A program made the translations under genes and the position numbers. DNA of 64,000 nucleotides. Source: Streptomyces sp. NBC_01116 (lineage in GTDB: Bacteria; Actinomycetota; Actinomycetes; Streptomycetales; Streptomycetaceae). Shown in pieces: positions 48,552 through 55,419 of the stretch. The first letter of the stretch is position 1. Each line of letters starts with the position of its first letter. Where the stretch lies: positions 1,054,001 to 1,118,000 of the forward strand of contig NZ_CP108644.1 in assembly GCF_041435495.1 (NCBI RefSeq), read 5' to 3'. The notes below the pieces were generated by a model. That model did no database searches and had not been told where the DNA came from. It saw only the letters and a program-made list of their open reading frames with translations.

Positions 48552-49643
48552 ATGTGGCCAGGAACGCAGCCGCCCGGGGGCGAGCAGAACCCGCAGGACC
48601 AGAACCAGAACCCGTACCAGCAGCCGGGGTACCAGCAGCCGAATCCCTACCAGCAACCGGGATATCCGCCGCAGGGGCAGCCCGGCCAGCCCACGGAGCC
48701 GGGCTACGGATACCCGCAGGGCCCGCCCGCCGGGCAGCCGGGGTACCAGCAGCCGAATCCCTACCAGCAGCCGACGGTGCCGCAGTACGCCGTCCCGGGT
48801 CCGCCCGGCGGGCCGAAGCCCGGCGACGACAAGAAGAAGACGACGATCGTGGCGATCGTCGCGGCGACCGCCGTCGTGGTCGCGGCGGGCGTCACCGGTT
48901 TCCTCGTGCTCGGCAAGGACGACGAGGGCAAGACCGTCGCCGACGACAAGAAGTCCGCGTCGCCGAGCGCCAAGCCCAGCGAGGCGGACACCGGCTCCGC
49001 GCCGCCTGCCGAGAACCCGCGCGGCTCCGAGAGCGACCCCAAGCCGGTCGTTCCGGGCTGGAAGGTCGTCACCAACCCCAAGTGGGGCACGCAGTTCGAC
49101 GTTCCCGGTGACTGGGAGGTCGCGAGTTCGGGGATGTTCTCCGGATTCGAGGACGCCAAGAAGCCCGACGGCCCGCCCGTCGCCGGCTTCTCCGCGCCCG
49201 CCTACTACAAGAGCAAGTGGTGCGTCGACGACTCCGACGGGGACGGCAGCGAGGAGGACACCGGGCTCGCCGGCGTCGGGACGAAGGGCGCCCAGGGCGC
49301 CAAGAACACCGACGAGGCCGCGACGAACGAGGCCGCCAACTGGGTGTGGGCCGCCTACGCCCAGCTGGACCCCAAGAGCAAGGTCAAGATCGGCAAGCCC
49401 AAGGCGTACACCACCGAGTCGGGCCTCTCCGGCAGCGTCGTCCAGGCCACCGCGCTGGGCCTCGCCAACAAGGAGAAGTGCGACAGCGACGGGAAGTCGA
49501 TCGCCTTCTCCTTCAAGAACTCCAAGGGCGACTACTCGACCTGGGTCCTCTACGCCGCGGCCGACGTCAAGGACGAGCTTCCGGACACCACCATCCAGAA
49601 GATCCTGAGCACGGTCCGCCTCTCCGGGCAGCCCACCGGCTGA
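48552..49643 (+). CDS. Membrane-anchored protein with Gln/Pro-rich cytoplasmic tail
   Basis: 363-residue protein of unknown function. Residues 1-90 are Gln/Pro/Tyr/Gly-rich with repeated YQQPGY and PNPYQQP motifs; 97-120 are one membrane segment (KKKTTIVAIVAATAVVVAA); 125-165 a Ser/Pro/Glu-rich linker; and 166-363 an extracellular domain starting PVVPGWKVVTNPKWGTQFDVPGDWEV, with two cysteines (KSKWCVDD and KEKCDSD) that may form a disulfide. This type-II layout is common among actinobacterial surface proteins. Start ATG 48552 (MWPGTQPPG); TATGGT (48538-48543) lies just upstream and no ribosome-binding site is seen. Confidence 0.75.
   Translation: MWPGTQPPGGEQNPQDQNQNPYQQPGYQQPNPYQQPGYPPQGQPGQPTEPGYGYPQGPPAGQPGYQQPNPYQQPTVPQYAVPGPPGGPKPGDDKKKTTIVAIVAATAVVVAAGVTGFLVLGKDDEGKTVADDKKSASPSAKPSEADTGSAPPAENPRGSESDPKPVVPGWKVVTNPKWGTQFDVPGDWEVASSGMFSGFEDAKKPDGPPVAGFSAPAYYKSKWCVDDSDGDGSEEDTGLAGVGTKGAQGAKNTDEAATNEAANWVWAAYAQLDPKSKVKIGKPKAYTTESGLSGSVVQATALGLANKEKCDSDGKSIAFSFKNSKGDYSTWVLYAAADVKDELPDTTIQKILSTVRLSGQPTG
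48621..48769. repeat. 35-bp perfect direct repeat inside the hypothetical gene
   Basis: Copies at 48621-48655 and 48735-48769 are identical over 35 bases, including synonymous positions, and encode QPGYQQPNPYQQ. Shorter copies of the CAGCCGGG-TA-CAGCAG unit surround them. Exact identity suggests recent duplication or gene conversion in the low-complexity tail. Confidence 0.75.
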
Positions 49644-49673
49644 CCCGCGCGCCTGTCCGTTCCCGCCGCCGAG

Positions 49674-49718
49674 CCGCCCGCCGGAGCCTCAGCCGACGCT
49701 GAAGGCTCCGGCGGGCGG
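49674..49718. terminator. Long hairpin overlapping the end of the spermidine-synthase-like gene
   Basis: Arms 49674-49689 and 49703-49718 are perfect 16-bp inverted copies, with three more pairs possible in the loop (CAG/CTG). The right arm codes the last residues (PPAGAF) of the minus-strand gene and its stop lies in the loop. It terminates the convergent pair. Confidence 0.75.
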
Positions 49719-50534
49719 TTCGGGCGAGGCGACCGCGTCCACGTCCGCCACCGGGCGGGCCCCGCCGATGAACCGGGTCAGCGCGGGGCCGTGGGTGACC
49801 CGTGCGGGGAAGGCGTCGGCGGCACAGGCGCGGACGAGCGGGGCCACGTCGAGGGGCGCGTACGAGGCGAGCAGGACGACGTTGCCGAAGCGCCGCCCGC
49901 GCAGCACGGCCGGCTCCCCGATCATGGCGAGTTCCGGGAAGACCGCGGCGAAGTTCGCCAGTTGGGAGCGGAGGAAGGCGAACGGCGCGCTGTCGGCCAG
50001 GTTGGCGGCGTAGATCCCGTCCTCGCGCATCGCCCGGCCCGCGGCCCGCGCGTACTCGACGGACGTGAGGTGCGCCGGAACACGGGAGCCGCCGAAGACG
50101 TCCGCGATCAGGAGGTCGACGGAGGCGGGGACCGCCGCCTCCAGCCGCTCCCGGGCGTCGGCCGCGTGCAGGGAGATGCCGCCGCCCCCGGGCAGCGGCA
50201 GATGCTCCCGGACCAGCCGCAGCAGCCCCCGGTCCGCGTCGACGACGTCCTGGCGCGATCCGGGGCGGGTCGCCGCCACGTAGCGGGGCAGGGTCAGCGC
50301 CCCGCCGCCCAGGTGCAGGACGTCCAGGGGCTCGCCCGGTCCGGCCGCGCCGTCCACCACGTGGGCGAGCCTGCGTACGTACTCGAACTCCAGGTGGGAC
50401 GGGTCGTCGAGGTCGACGTAGGACTGGGGCGCGTCGTCGACCATGAGCAGCCAGGCCCGGTCGCGGTCCACGTCGGGCAGCAGCCGGGCGGTGCCGCAGT
50501 CGACCTCGCGGATGACGGGTATCGGCTCGTTCAC
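49689..50534 (-). CDS. Spermidine synthase-like protein
   Basis: 281-residue protein of the spermidine/spermine synthase fold. LDVLHLGGGALTLPRYVAATRPGSRQDVVDADRGLL (about 75-110) is the SAM-type nucleotide site and VDLLIADVFGGSRVP replaces the usual active-site DxxD region. Streptomyces carries several such soluble homologues annotated as spermidine synthase or fused-MFS fragments; polyamine activity is unproven and key substrate residues are not fully conserved. Starts at GTG 50534 with GGAG close by (short spacing). It lies 24-70 bp downstream of the tuf3 terminator on the same strand. Confidence 0.75.
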   Translation of the reverse strand: MNEPIPVIREVDCGTARLLPDVDRDRAWLLMVDDAPQSYVDLDDPSHLEFEYVRRLAHVVDGAAGPGEPLDVLHLGGGALTLPRYVAATRPGSRQDVVDADRGLLRLVREHLPLPGGGGISLHAADARERLEAAVPASVDLLIADVFGGSRVPAHLTSVEYARAAGRAMREDGIYAANLADSAPFAFLRSQLANFAAVFPELAMIGEPAVLRGRRFGNVVLLASYAPLDVAPLVRACAADAFPARVTHGPALTRFIGGARPVADVDAVASPEPPAGAFSVG

Positions 50535-50556
50535 GTCTCCATTGTCGCCTCCCCCG

Positions 50557-50604
50557 CCCCCGCTGCCCGTCACCCCCGGGACGCGGGGTGACGGGCAGCG
50601 GGGG
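50557..50604 (-). terminator. tuf3 terminator
   Basis: Perfect 20-bp arms at 50557-50576 and 50585-50604 with an 8-nt loop, starting 4 bp after the tuf3 stop. No T-tract on the minus strand. It insulates the following spermidine-synthase-like gene. Confidence 0.8.
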
Positions 50605-50607
50605 TGC

Positions 50608-51783
50608 TCAGAGCAGCTCGGTGACCGTGCCCGCGCCGACCGTGCGGCCGCCCTCGCGGATCGCGAAGCCGAGACCGGACTCCAGTGGCACGTCACGGCC
50701 CAGCTCCACGGTCATCGTGACCGTGTCGCCGGGGCGCGCGACCGCCGTCCCGCCGAGGTCGACGTCGCCGACGACGTCCGCCGTACGGATGTAGAACTGC
50801 GGCCGGTAGCCGGTGGTCACCGGGGTCGAGCGGCCACCCTCCTTCGTCGACAGGACGTACACCTGGGCGGTGAACCGGCGGCTCGGCACCACGCTGCCGG
50901 GCGCGGCGACGACATGGCCGCGGCGGACCCGGTCGCGCTCCACCCCGCGCAGCAGCAGCGCGACGTTGTCCCCGGCCTCGGCGGACTCCATCGGCTTGCC
51001 GAAGGTCTCCAGGCCGGTGACGACCGTCTCGACGTCCGCGCCGAGCACCGCGACCCGGTCGCCGGCGCGGACGGTGCCGCGCTCGACGGCGCCCGTGACG
51101 ACGGTGCCCCGGCCCGTGATGGTCAGGACGTTCTCGACGGACAGCAGGAACGGCGCGTCGGTGTAGCGCACCGGAATCGGTACGTAGGTGTCGACGGCGT
51201 CCAGCAGCCCTTCGATCGCCGCCGTCCACCGGGGGTCGCCCTCCAGCGCCCTGAGCCCGGAGACCCGGACCACGGGGACGGTGTCGCCGCCGTACCCGTG
51301 CGCGGAGAGCAGCTCGCGGACCTCCAGCTCGACCAGGTCGGTCAGCTCGGGGTCGCCCGCGTCGGCCTTGTTGAGGGCGACGACGATGTGGTCGACGCCC
51401 ACTTGACGGGCCAGCAGCACGTGCTCGGCGGTCTGCGGCATGATCCCGTCGAGCGCGGAGACGACGAGGATCGCCCCGTCGAGCTGCGCCGCCCCGGTCA
51501 CCATGTTCTTGATGTAGTCGGCGTGTCCGGGCATGTCGACGTGCGCGTAGTGGCGGGTGTCGGTCTCGTACTCGACGTGCGCGATGTTGATCGTGATGCC
51601 GCGCTGGGCCTCCTCGGGGGCACGGTCGATCCGGTCGAAGGACACGTAGGAGGTGGAGCTGCCCCCGCGCTCGCTGAGGACCTTGGTGATGGCGGCGGTG
51701 AGCGTGGTCTTGCCGTGGTCGACGTGGCCCATGGTGCCGATGTTGAGGTGCGGCTTGGTGCGTACGTAAGCGGTCTTGGACAT
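50608..51783 (-). CDS. tuf3: Divergent elongation factor Tu
   Basis: 391-residue translation GTPase with all EF-Tu domains: G1 GHVDHGKT (19-26), switch [15 protein letters not shown] (61-74), G3 DMPGH (83-87; Met84 where standard EF-Tu has Cys), G4 NKAD (138-141) and domains 2 and 3 (about 205-391). It is far from the housekeeping tuf1 product and resembles the third tuf gene of Streptomyces, which from memory is induced in the stringent response. Start ATG 51783. It lies alone, away from ribosomal protein genes, with a leader containing a 10-bp stem. Codon and residue choices differ most around 40-50 and 105-145. Confidence 0.92.
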   Translation of the reverse strand: MSKTAYVRTKPHLNIGTMGHVDHGKTTLTAAITKVLSERGGSSTSYVSFDRIDRAPEEAQRGITINIAHVEYETDTRHYAHVDMPGHADYIKNMVTGAAQLDGAILVVSALDGIMPQTAEHVLLARQVGVDHIVVALNKADAGDPELTDLVELEVRELLSAHGYGGDTVPVVRVSGLRALEGDPRWTAAIEGLLDAVDTYVPIPVRYTDAPFLLSVENVLTITGRGTVVTGAVERGTVRAGDRVAVLGADVETVVTGLETFGKPMESAEAGDNVALLLRGVERDRVRRGHVVAAPGSVVPSRRFTAQVYVLSTKEGGRSTPVTTGYRPQFYIRTADVVGDVDLGGTAVARPGDTVTMTVELGRDVPLESGLGFAIREGGRTVGAGTVTELL

Positions 51784-52110
51784 GGCTCGTTCCTTGAAGA
51801 ACTCGAAGCTGAGAAGAGAAGACCCCAGGGCCCCGCCGACCCTCCCCTCACGGGGTCCGCCGGACTGTCGGGGGAGGGTCAGCTTCGGGCGCCGCCGATG
51901 GGCGCTGCGGCGGCGGTGCACGCTGCCGTGGCCGCTGCCGCGGCGAACGCCGCCGCGAGGGCGAAGTCGTTCACGGCAGCCTTCGGCGCGTCCGCGACTG
52001 CGGACGGCGCTGCGGGGAAGGCGTACCGGAACATGCCCCTGATCATGGCCGGGCGGGGCGTCGCCGTCGAATGGTTTTCCCGACGCCTCGGAGGTCCTCT
52101 TCCCGACGCC
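51784..52110. other. tuf3 upstream region with leader stem-loop
   Basis: 327-bp gap between tuf3 and alkD, both on the minus strand. GACCCTCCCC (51838-51847) and GGGGAGGGTC (51871-51880) form a 10-bp stem with a 23-nt loop, about 55 bp upstream of the tuf3 ATG: a leader structure or a terminator of upstream transcription. Ala-codon-rich sequence (51880-52046) contains an open frame of 55 residues on the minus strand (Ala-rich end [20 protein letters not shown]) without a good ribosome-binding site; I do not call it a gene. Confidence 0.5.
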
Positions 52111-52122
52111 TCAGAGGTTCTT
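52077..52122. repeat. 23-bp tandem duplication at the 3' end of alkD
   Basis: Units 52077-52099 and 52100-52122 share TTCCCGACGCCTC-GAGGT with 3 differences. The second copy includes the alkD stop codon (52111-52113) and last codons; the first lies outside the gene. This looks like local slippage or a remnant of duplicated end. Confidence 0.65.
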
Positions 52123-52833
52123 GAGCGCCTCGCGCGCGGAGAGCGGCGACAGGCGGGTCCCGGCTCCCACGACGAAGTCGCGTACGGCGGCGGGGTCGGT
52201 CTTGGCGTACTCCCGCAGGGCCCAGCCGATCGCCTTGCGGATGAAGAAGTCGGGGTGGTCCGCGCGGCGCAGGCAGTAGCCGAAGAGCCGGCCGGTGTCG
52301 GTGGCCTCCCGGTAGCGCAGCTGGTGCAGCAGGGCGGTCCTGGCCGCCCAGAGGCTGGGGTCGTCGATCCACCGGTCCATCTCCCGGGCGAGCGCCGGGT
52401 CGGCGGCGACCAGGGGGCCCGCGACATGCGCGGCGAGCACGTCGACCGTGTCCCACCAGGGGACGGTGGTCACGAGGTGGCGCAGGACCGGCAGGAAGCC
52501 GGAGGTGCAGCGGCCCGCGTACCGGCGCAGGTAGTCGGCGGCGAAGTACTGGTACTCCCGCTCCGGCAGCCGCCAGCAGCGCAGCGCGATCGCCGTGCAG
52601 TCCGCCTCCTCCGGCCGCCCGGCGCCCGCCAGCACGGTCCGTGACAGGGCCCGGCGCTCGGGGGTGGGGATCCCGAGGAAGGGGGCCACGTGCTTCATGT
52701 ACGCGGCGGCTCCCGCGGCCCGCACGGGGTCGGCGGCCGGGGCATAGACGGCGACGAGCCGCTCCAGGACGGTGTCGGCGAGGGCGCTGTCCGGCGGGAC
52801 GGGGGCGTCGGCGGCGGGGTTCACGCGAGGCAC
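52111..52833 (-). CDS. AlkD-type DNA alkylation repair protein
   Basis: 240-residue HEAT-repeat protein of the AlkC/AlkD DNA glycosylase group, which removes bulky or charged alkyl bases. Family marks are AYMKHVAPFLGIPTPERRALSR (about 44-65), YQYFAADYLRR, WWDTVDVLAAH (aromatic and Asp residues that contact DNA) and DFFIRKAIGWALREYAKTDPAAVRDFV. GTG 52833 is the start, 40 bp from the divergent TVP38-like gene. The 3' end carries a 23-bp tandem duplication. Confidence 0.9.
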   Translation of the reverse strand: MPRVNPAADAPVPPDSALADTVLERLVAVYAPAADPVRAAGAAAYMKHVAPFLGIPTPERRALSRTVLAGAGRPEEADCTAIALRCWRLPEREYQYFAADYLRRYAGRCTSGFLPVLRHLVTTVPWWDTVDVLAAHVAGPLVAADPALAREMDRWIDDPSLWAARTALLHQLRYREATDTGRLFGYCLRRADHPDFFIRKAIGWALREYAKTDPAAVRDFVVGAGTRLSPLSAREALKNL

Positions 52834-52873
52834 ATTACGGCGATCACACAGCGTTTTCGGTTACTCTCCCCGA

Positions 52874-53596
52874 ATGTTCGACCCCGTCCCCTCCGCCCGG
52901 CCCGCCACCGGTCCCGCCCTGCGCCTCTCCAGGGCGCTGCTGTCGCCGTGGTCCCGGTTCTCGCTGCTCGTGGTCGTCCTGCTGGGGGCCGCGTCGACGA
53001 TGCTGCTGTTCGAACCACAGCGGCTGCTGGCGTCGGGCTGGCCGCCCCAGCTGACCGGCGGCACGGCCGCGATGATCTTCGGGCTGGCGTACGGGGCGCT
53101 GACGGTGGCGTTCGTGCCGCGTCCGCTGCTCAACATCGCCGCGGGCGCGTTGTTCGGCGCGCAGGCGGGTCTCGCGGCGGCGCTGGCGGGCACGGTGCTG
53201 GGCGCGGGCGTGTCGTTCATGCTGGGCCGGGTGCTGGGCCAGGACGCGCTGCGGACCCTGTTGCGGGGGAGGCTGCTGACCGCCGCGGACGGGGTGCTGA
53301 GCCGGCACGGCTTCCGGTCCGTCCTGGCGCTGCGGCTCTTCCCCGGGATCCCGTTCGCCGCCGCCAACTACTGCGCGGCGACCTCCCGGATGAGCGCTCC
53401 GCCGTTCCTCCTGGCCACCGGGCTGGGGTCGATCCCGAACACGGCGGCGTACGTGATAGCCGGCAGCGAGGCCGCGTCGCCGACCTCGCCGGTCTTCCTG
53501 GCCGCCACGGGCTTCATCGTGCTGTCCGCTCTCGGCGGGGCGCTGGTCGCCTGGCGCAAGCGTCACCGGCTCGGCCGGGACACGCCGGAGAACTGA
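52874..53596 (+). CDS. TVP38/TMEM64 (DedA-like) membrane protein
   Basis: 240-residue membrane protein with about six hydrophobic segments. FVPRPLLNIAAGALFGAQAGLAAALAGTVLGAGVSFMLGR (about 79-118) is the SNARE-associated/VTT domain core and RLFPGIPFAAANYCAA its second conserved part. Such proteins are thought to scramble or flip lipids. ATG 52874; TACTCT (52862-52867) is 7 bp upstream and there is no ribosome-binding site, indicating a leaderless mRNA. The next gene is uppP, another lipid-carrier enzyme, but 178 bp away. Confidence 0.87.
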   Translation: MFDPVPSARPATGPALRLSRALLSPWSRFSLLVVVLLGAASTMLLFEPQRLLASGWPPQLTGGTAAMIFGLAYGALTVAFVPRPLLNIAAGALFGAQAGLAAALAGTVLGAGVSFMLGRVLGQDALRTLLRGRLLTAADGVLSRHGFRSVLALRLFPGIPFAAANYCAATSRMSAPPFLLATGLGSIPNTAAYVIAGSEAASPTSPVFLAATGFIVLSALGGALVAWRKRHRLGRDTPEN

Positions 53597-53774
53597 ACGT
53601 ACGGCGGCACGTGGATGACCGGTGCAGTAGGTCTGACGTTTACTTTCAGGCGATACGCTGCCCGCGACCTCGATGTCCTTGTTGTCCTTGACCGCACTCC
53701 GTACCCCGCACGCAGCCGACGGGCCCCGCCGTCCGTGGCCGATGCACGATCACCTCCGGGATGGCCGAAGCCCC

Positions 53775-54647
53775 ATGAGCTGGTTCGAATCATTCGTCCT
53801 GGGACTCGTTCAGGGACTGACCGAGTTCCTGCCGATCTCCTCCAGCGCCCATCTGCGGCTGACCGCCGCGTTCGCCGGCTGGCACGACCCGGGGGCCGCC
53901 TTCACCGCCATCAGTCAGATCGGCACGGAGGCGGCGGTGCTCATCTACTTCCGCAAGGACATCGCACGCATCCTGTCCGCGTGGTTCCGCTCGCTGACGG
54001 ACCGTGCGATGCGCGGTGACCACGACGCCCAGATGGGCTGGCTGGTCATCGTCGGCTCGATCCCCATCGGCGTCCTGGGCATCACGCTCAAGGACCAGAT
54101 CGAGGGACCGTTCCGCGACCTCCGGCTGATCGCGACGACGCTGATCGGCATGGGCATCGTGCTGGGCATCGCCGACCGGCTGGCCGCGCGCGACGAGTCG
54201 GGCGGCAAGCACCGGGTGGTGAAGGAGCGCAAGACGCTCAAGGACCTCGGGGTCAGGGACGGTCTGATCTTCGGGTTCTGCCAGGCGATGGCGCTCGTCC
54301 CCGGGGTCTCCCGGTCGGGCGCGACGATCAGCGGTGGCCTGCTGATGGGCTACACCCGCGAGTCGGCCGCCCGCTACTCGTTCCTGCTGGCGATCCCCGC
54401 GGTGCTCGCCTCGGGCGCCTACGAGCTCAAGGACGTGGGCGAGGGGCATGTCTCCTGGGGCCCGACGATCTTCGCGACGCTGGTGGCGTTCTTCGTCGGA
54501 TACGCCGTCATCGCGTGGTTCATGAAGTTCATCACGACCAAGAGCTTCATGCCGTTCGTCATCTACCGCATCCTGCTCGGCATCGTCCTCTTCATCCTGA
54601 TCTGGGCCGGGGTGCTCAGCCCGCACGCGGGTGAGTCGGCGGGCTGA
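53775..54647 (+). CDS. uppP: Undecaprenyl-diphosphate phosphatase
   Basis: 290-residue membrane enzyme (BacA family) that dephosphorylates undecaprenyl diphosphate so the carrier lipid can be reused for wall synthesis; extra copies give bacitracin tolerance. LVQGLTEFLPISSSAHL (12-27, Glu17) and LVPGVSRSGATI with the catalytic Ser/Arg are exactly the family motifs. Eight membrane segments fit. ATG 53775; the 178-bp upstream gap contains TTGACC (53689-53694) but no convincing promoter. Followed by a strong hairpin. Confidence 0.95.
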   Translation: MSWFESFVLGLVQGLTEFLPISSSAHLRLTAAFAGWHDPGAAFTAISQIGTEAAVLIYFRKDIARILSAWFRSLTDRAMRGDHDAQMGWLVIVGSIPIGVLGITLKDQIEGPFRDLRLIATTLIGMGIVLGIADRLAARDESGGKHRVVKERKTLKDLGVRDGLIFGFCQAMALVPGVSRSGATISGGLLMGYTRESAARYSFLLAIPAVLASGAYELKDVGEGHVSWGPTIFATLVAFFVGYAVIAWFMKFITTKSFMPFVIYRILLGIVLFILIWAGVLSPHAGESAG

Positions 54648-54660
54648 CGTCATCGCTGTG

Positions 54661-54690
54661 CGCCCCGCCCGGGAGCAGCCGGGCGGGGCG
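54661..54690 (+). terminator. uppP terminator
   Basis: CGCCCCGCCCGG (54661-54672) and CCGGGCGGGGCG (54679-54690), 12-bp perfect arms, 6-nt loop, 13 bp after the uppP stop. A second imperfect inverted repeat CCCCCACCG/CGGCGGGGG follows at 54726-54745. Confidence 0.8.
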
Positions 54691-54791
54691 ATCCAGCAGC
54701 GCAGCAGCCAGCAGCGCGGATAGATGGCCCCCACCGTACGGCGGGGGTCTGACAACGCCGGGGCCCCGGACACCTACCGGGCCTCGGCCCC

Positions 54792-54871
54792 GTGGCGGCG
54801 TCAGGCCGGTGGCGGCGTCAGGCCGGTGGCGGCGTCAGGCCGGTGGCGGCGTCAGGCCGGTGGCGGTCAGG
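54792..54871. repeat. 17-bp perfect tandem repeat spanning a stop codon
   Basis: Four identical units of GTGGCGGCGTCAGGCCG at 54792-54808, 54809-54825, 54826-54842 and 54843-54859, then a partial unit missing CG (54860-54871). The TGA of the minus-strand P-loop gene is formed by TCA in unit three (54835-54837), and its last residues LTPPPA are coded by the repeat. As 17 is not a multiple of three, a change in copy number changes the C-terminal frame. Confidence 0.9.
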
Positions 54872-55401
54872 ACTGCGTCGACCGTCTCGTCCACGGTCAG
54901 CTCCGCGCTGTCGATCCAGATCTTCTCGTCGGCCAGTTCGGCGCGCATGACGTCGTCCAGCGGGGACCAGTCCGTCGTCAGCGTCTTGTCCCGGGCGAGG
55001 TTGCGCTCCCTGGCCTTCGCGGCTCCCGGGGCCAGGACCACGCAGTGCAGCGGTACGCCGGTGAGCGTGGCGCGGTAGAAGTCGAGGTGGGCACGGCGTA
55101 CGACGACGTCGTCGATGACCGGGAGGAAGCCCGCGGCGGCGAAACTGTCCGCCAGCAGGCAGGCGTTGCGGGCCCGGAGGAAGATCTGCCGGTCCGCCTC
55201 CTCGTCCTTCTCGGGCGAGGGCCACCGGCCGCCGGAGACGATGAGTTCCTGGAGGGCGTCCACCTCGATGTGGGCGGCGGTGGCGAAGCGGGCGGCGAGA
55301 GCCGCGGCCACCGTGCTCTTGCCGCTGCCGGGGATGCCGATCAGCAGGACGGCGCCCGCCGCCGGTGATCCGGTGTCGACCGGTACCTCTGTCCACCCCA
55401 T
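54835..55401 (-). CDS. Small P-loop kinase/AAA-type ATPase (shikimate kinase or zeta-like)
   Basis: 188-residue P-loop protein. Walker A is GIPGSGKST (22-30) after a hydrophobic strand; a DDVVVRR segment near 97 is the Walker-B-like strand; lid Args are in AAKARERNLARDK. The topology resembles small kinases such as chloramphenicol phosphotransferase or zeta toxins, but no specific substrate motif stands out. Start ATG 55401, 18 bp... upstream of it on the same strand the nitrate reductase gene ends, so they could be one transcript. The C-terminus is set by a 17-bp tandem repeat. Confidence 0.75.
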   Translation of the reverse strand: MGWTEVPVDTGSPAAGAVLLIGIPGSGKSTVAAALAARFATAAHIEVDALQELIVSGGRWPSPEKDEEADRQIFLRARNACLLADSFAAAGFLPVIDDVVVRRAHLDFYRATLTGVPLHCVVLAPGAAKARERNLARDKTLTTDWSPLDDVMRAELADEKIWIDSAELTVDETVDAVLTATGLTPPPA

Positions 55402-55419
55402 GTGGCCACGCTCCCTCGT

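Noticed and set aside
54661..54745. Attachment site or transposon end suggested by the repeats and inverted repeats after uppP
   Set aside because: No integrase, transposase, tRNA gene or target duplication nearby; the hairpin is a normal terminator and the repeat a slippage array.
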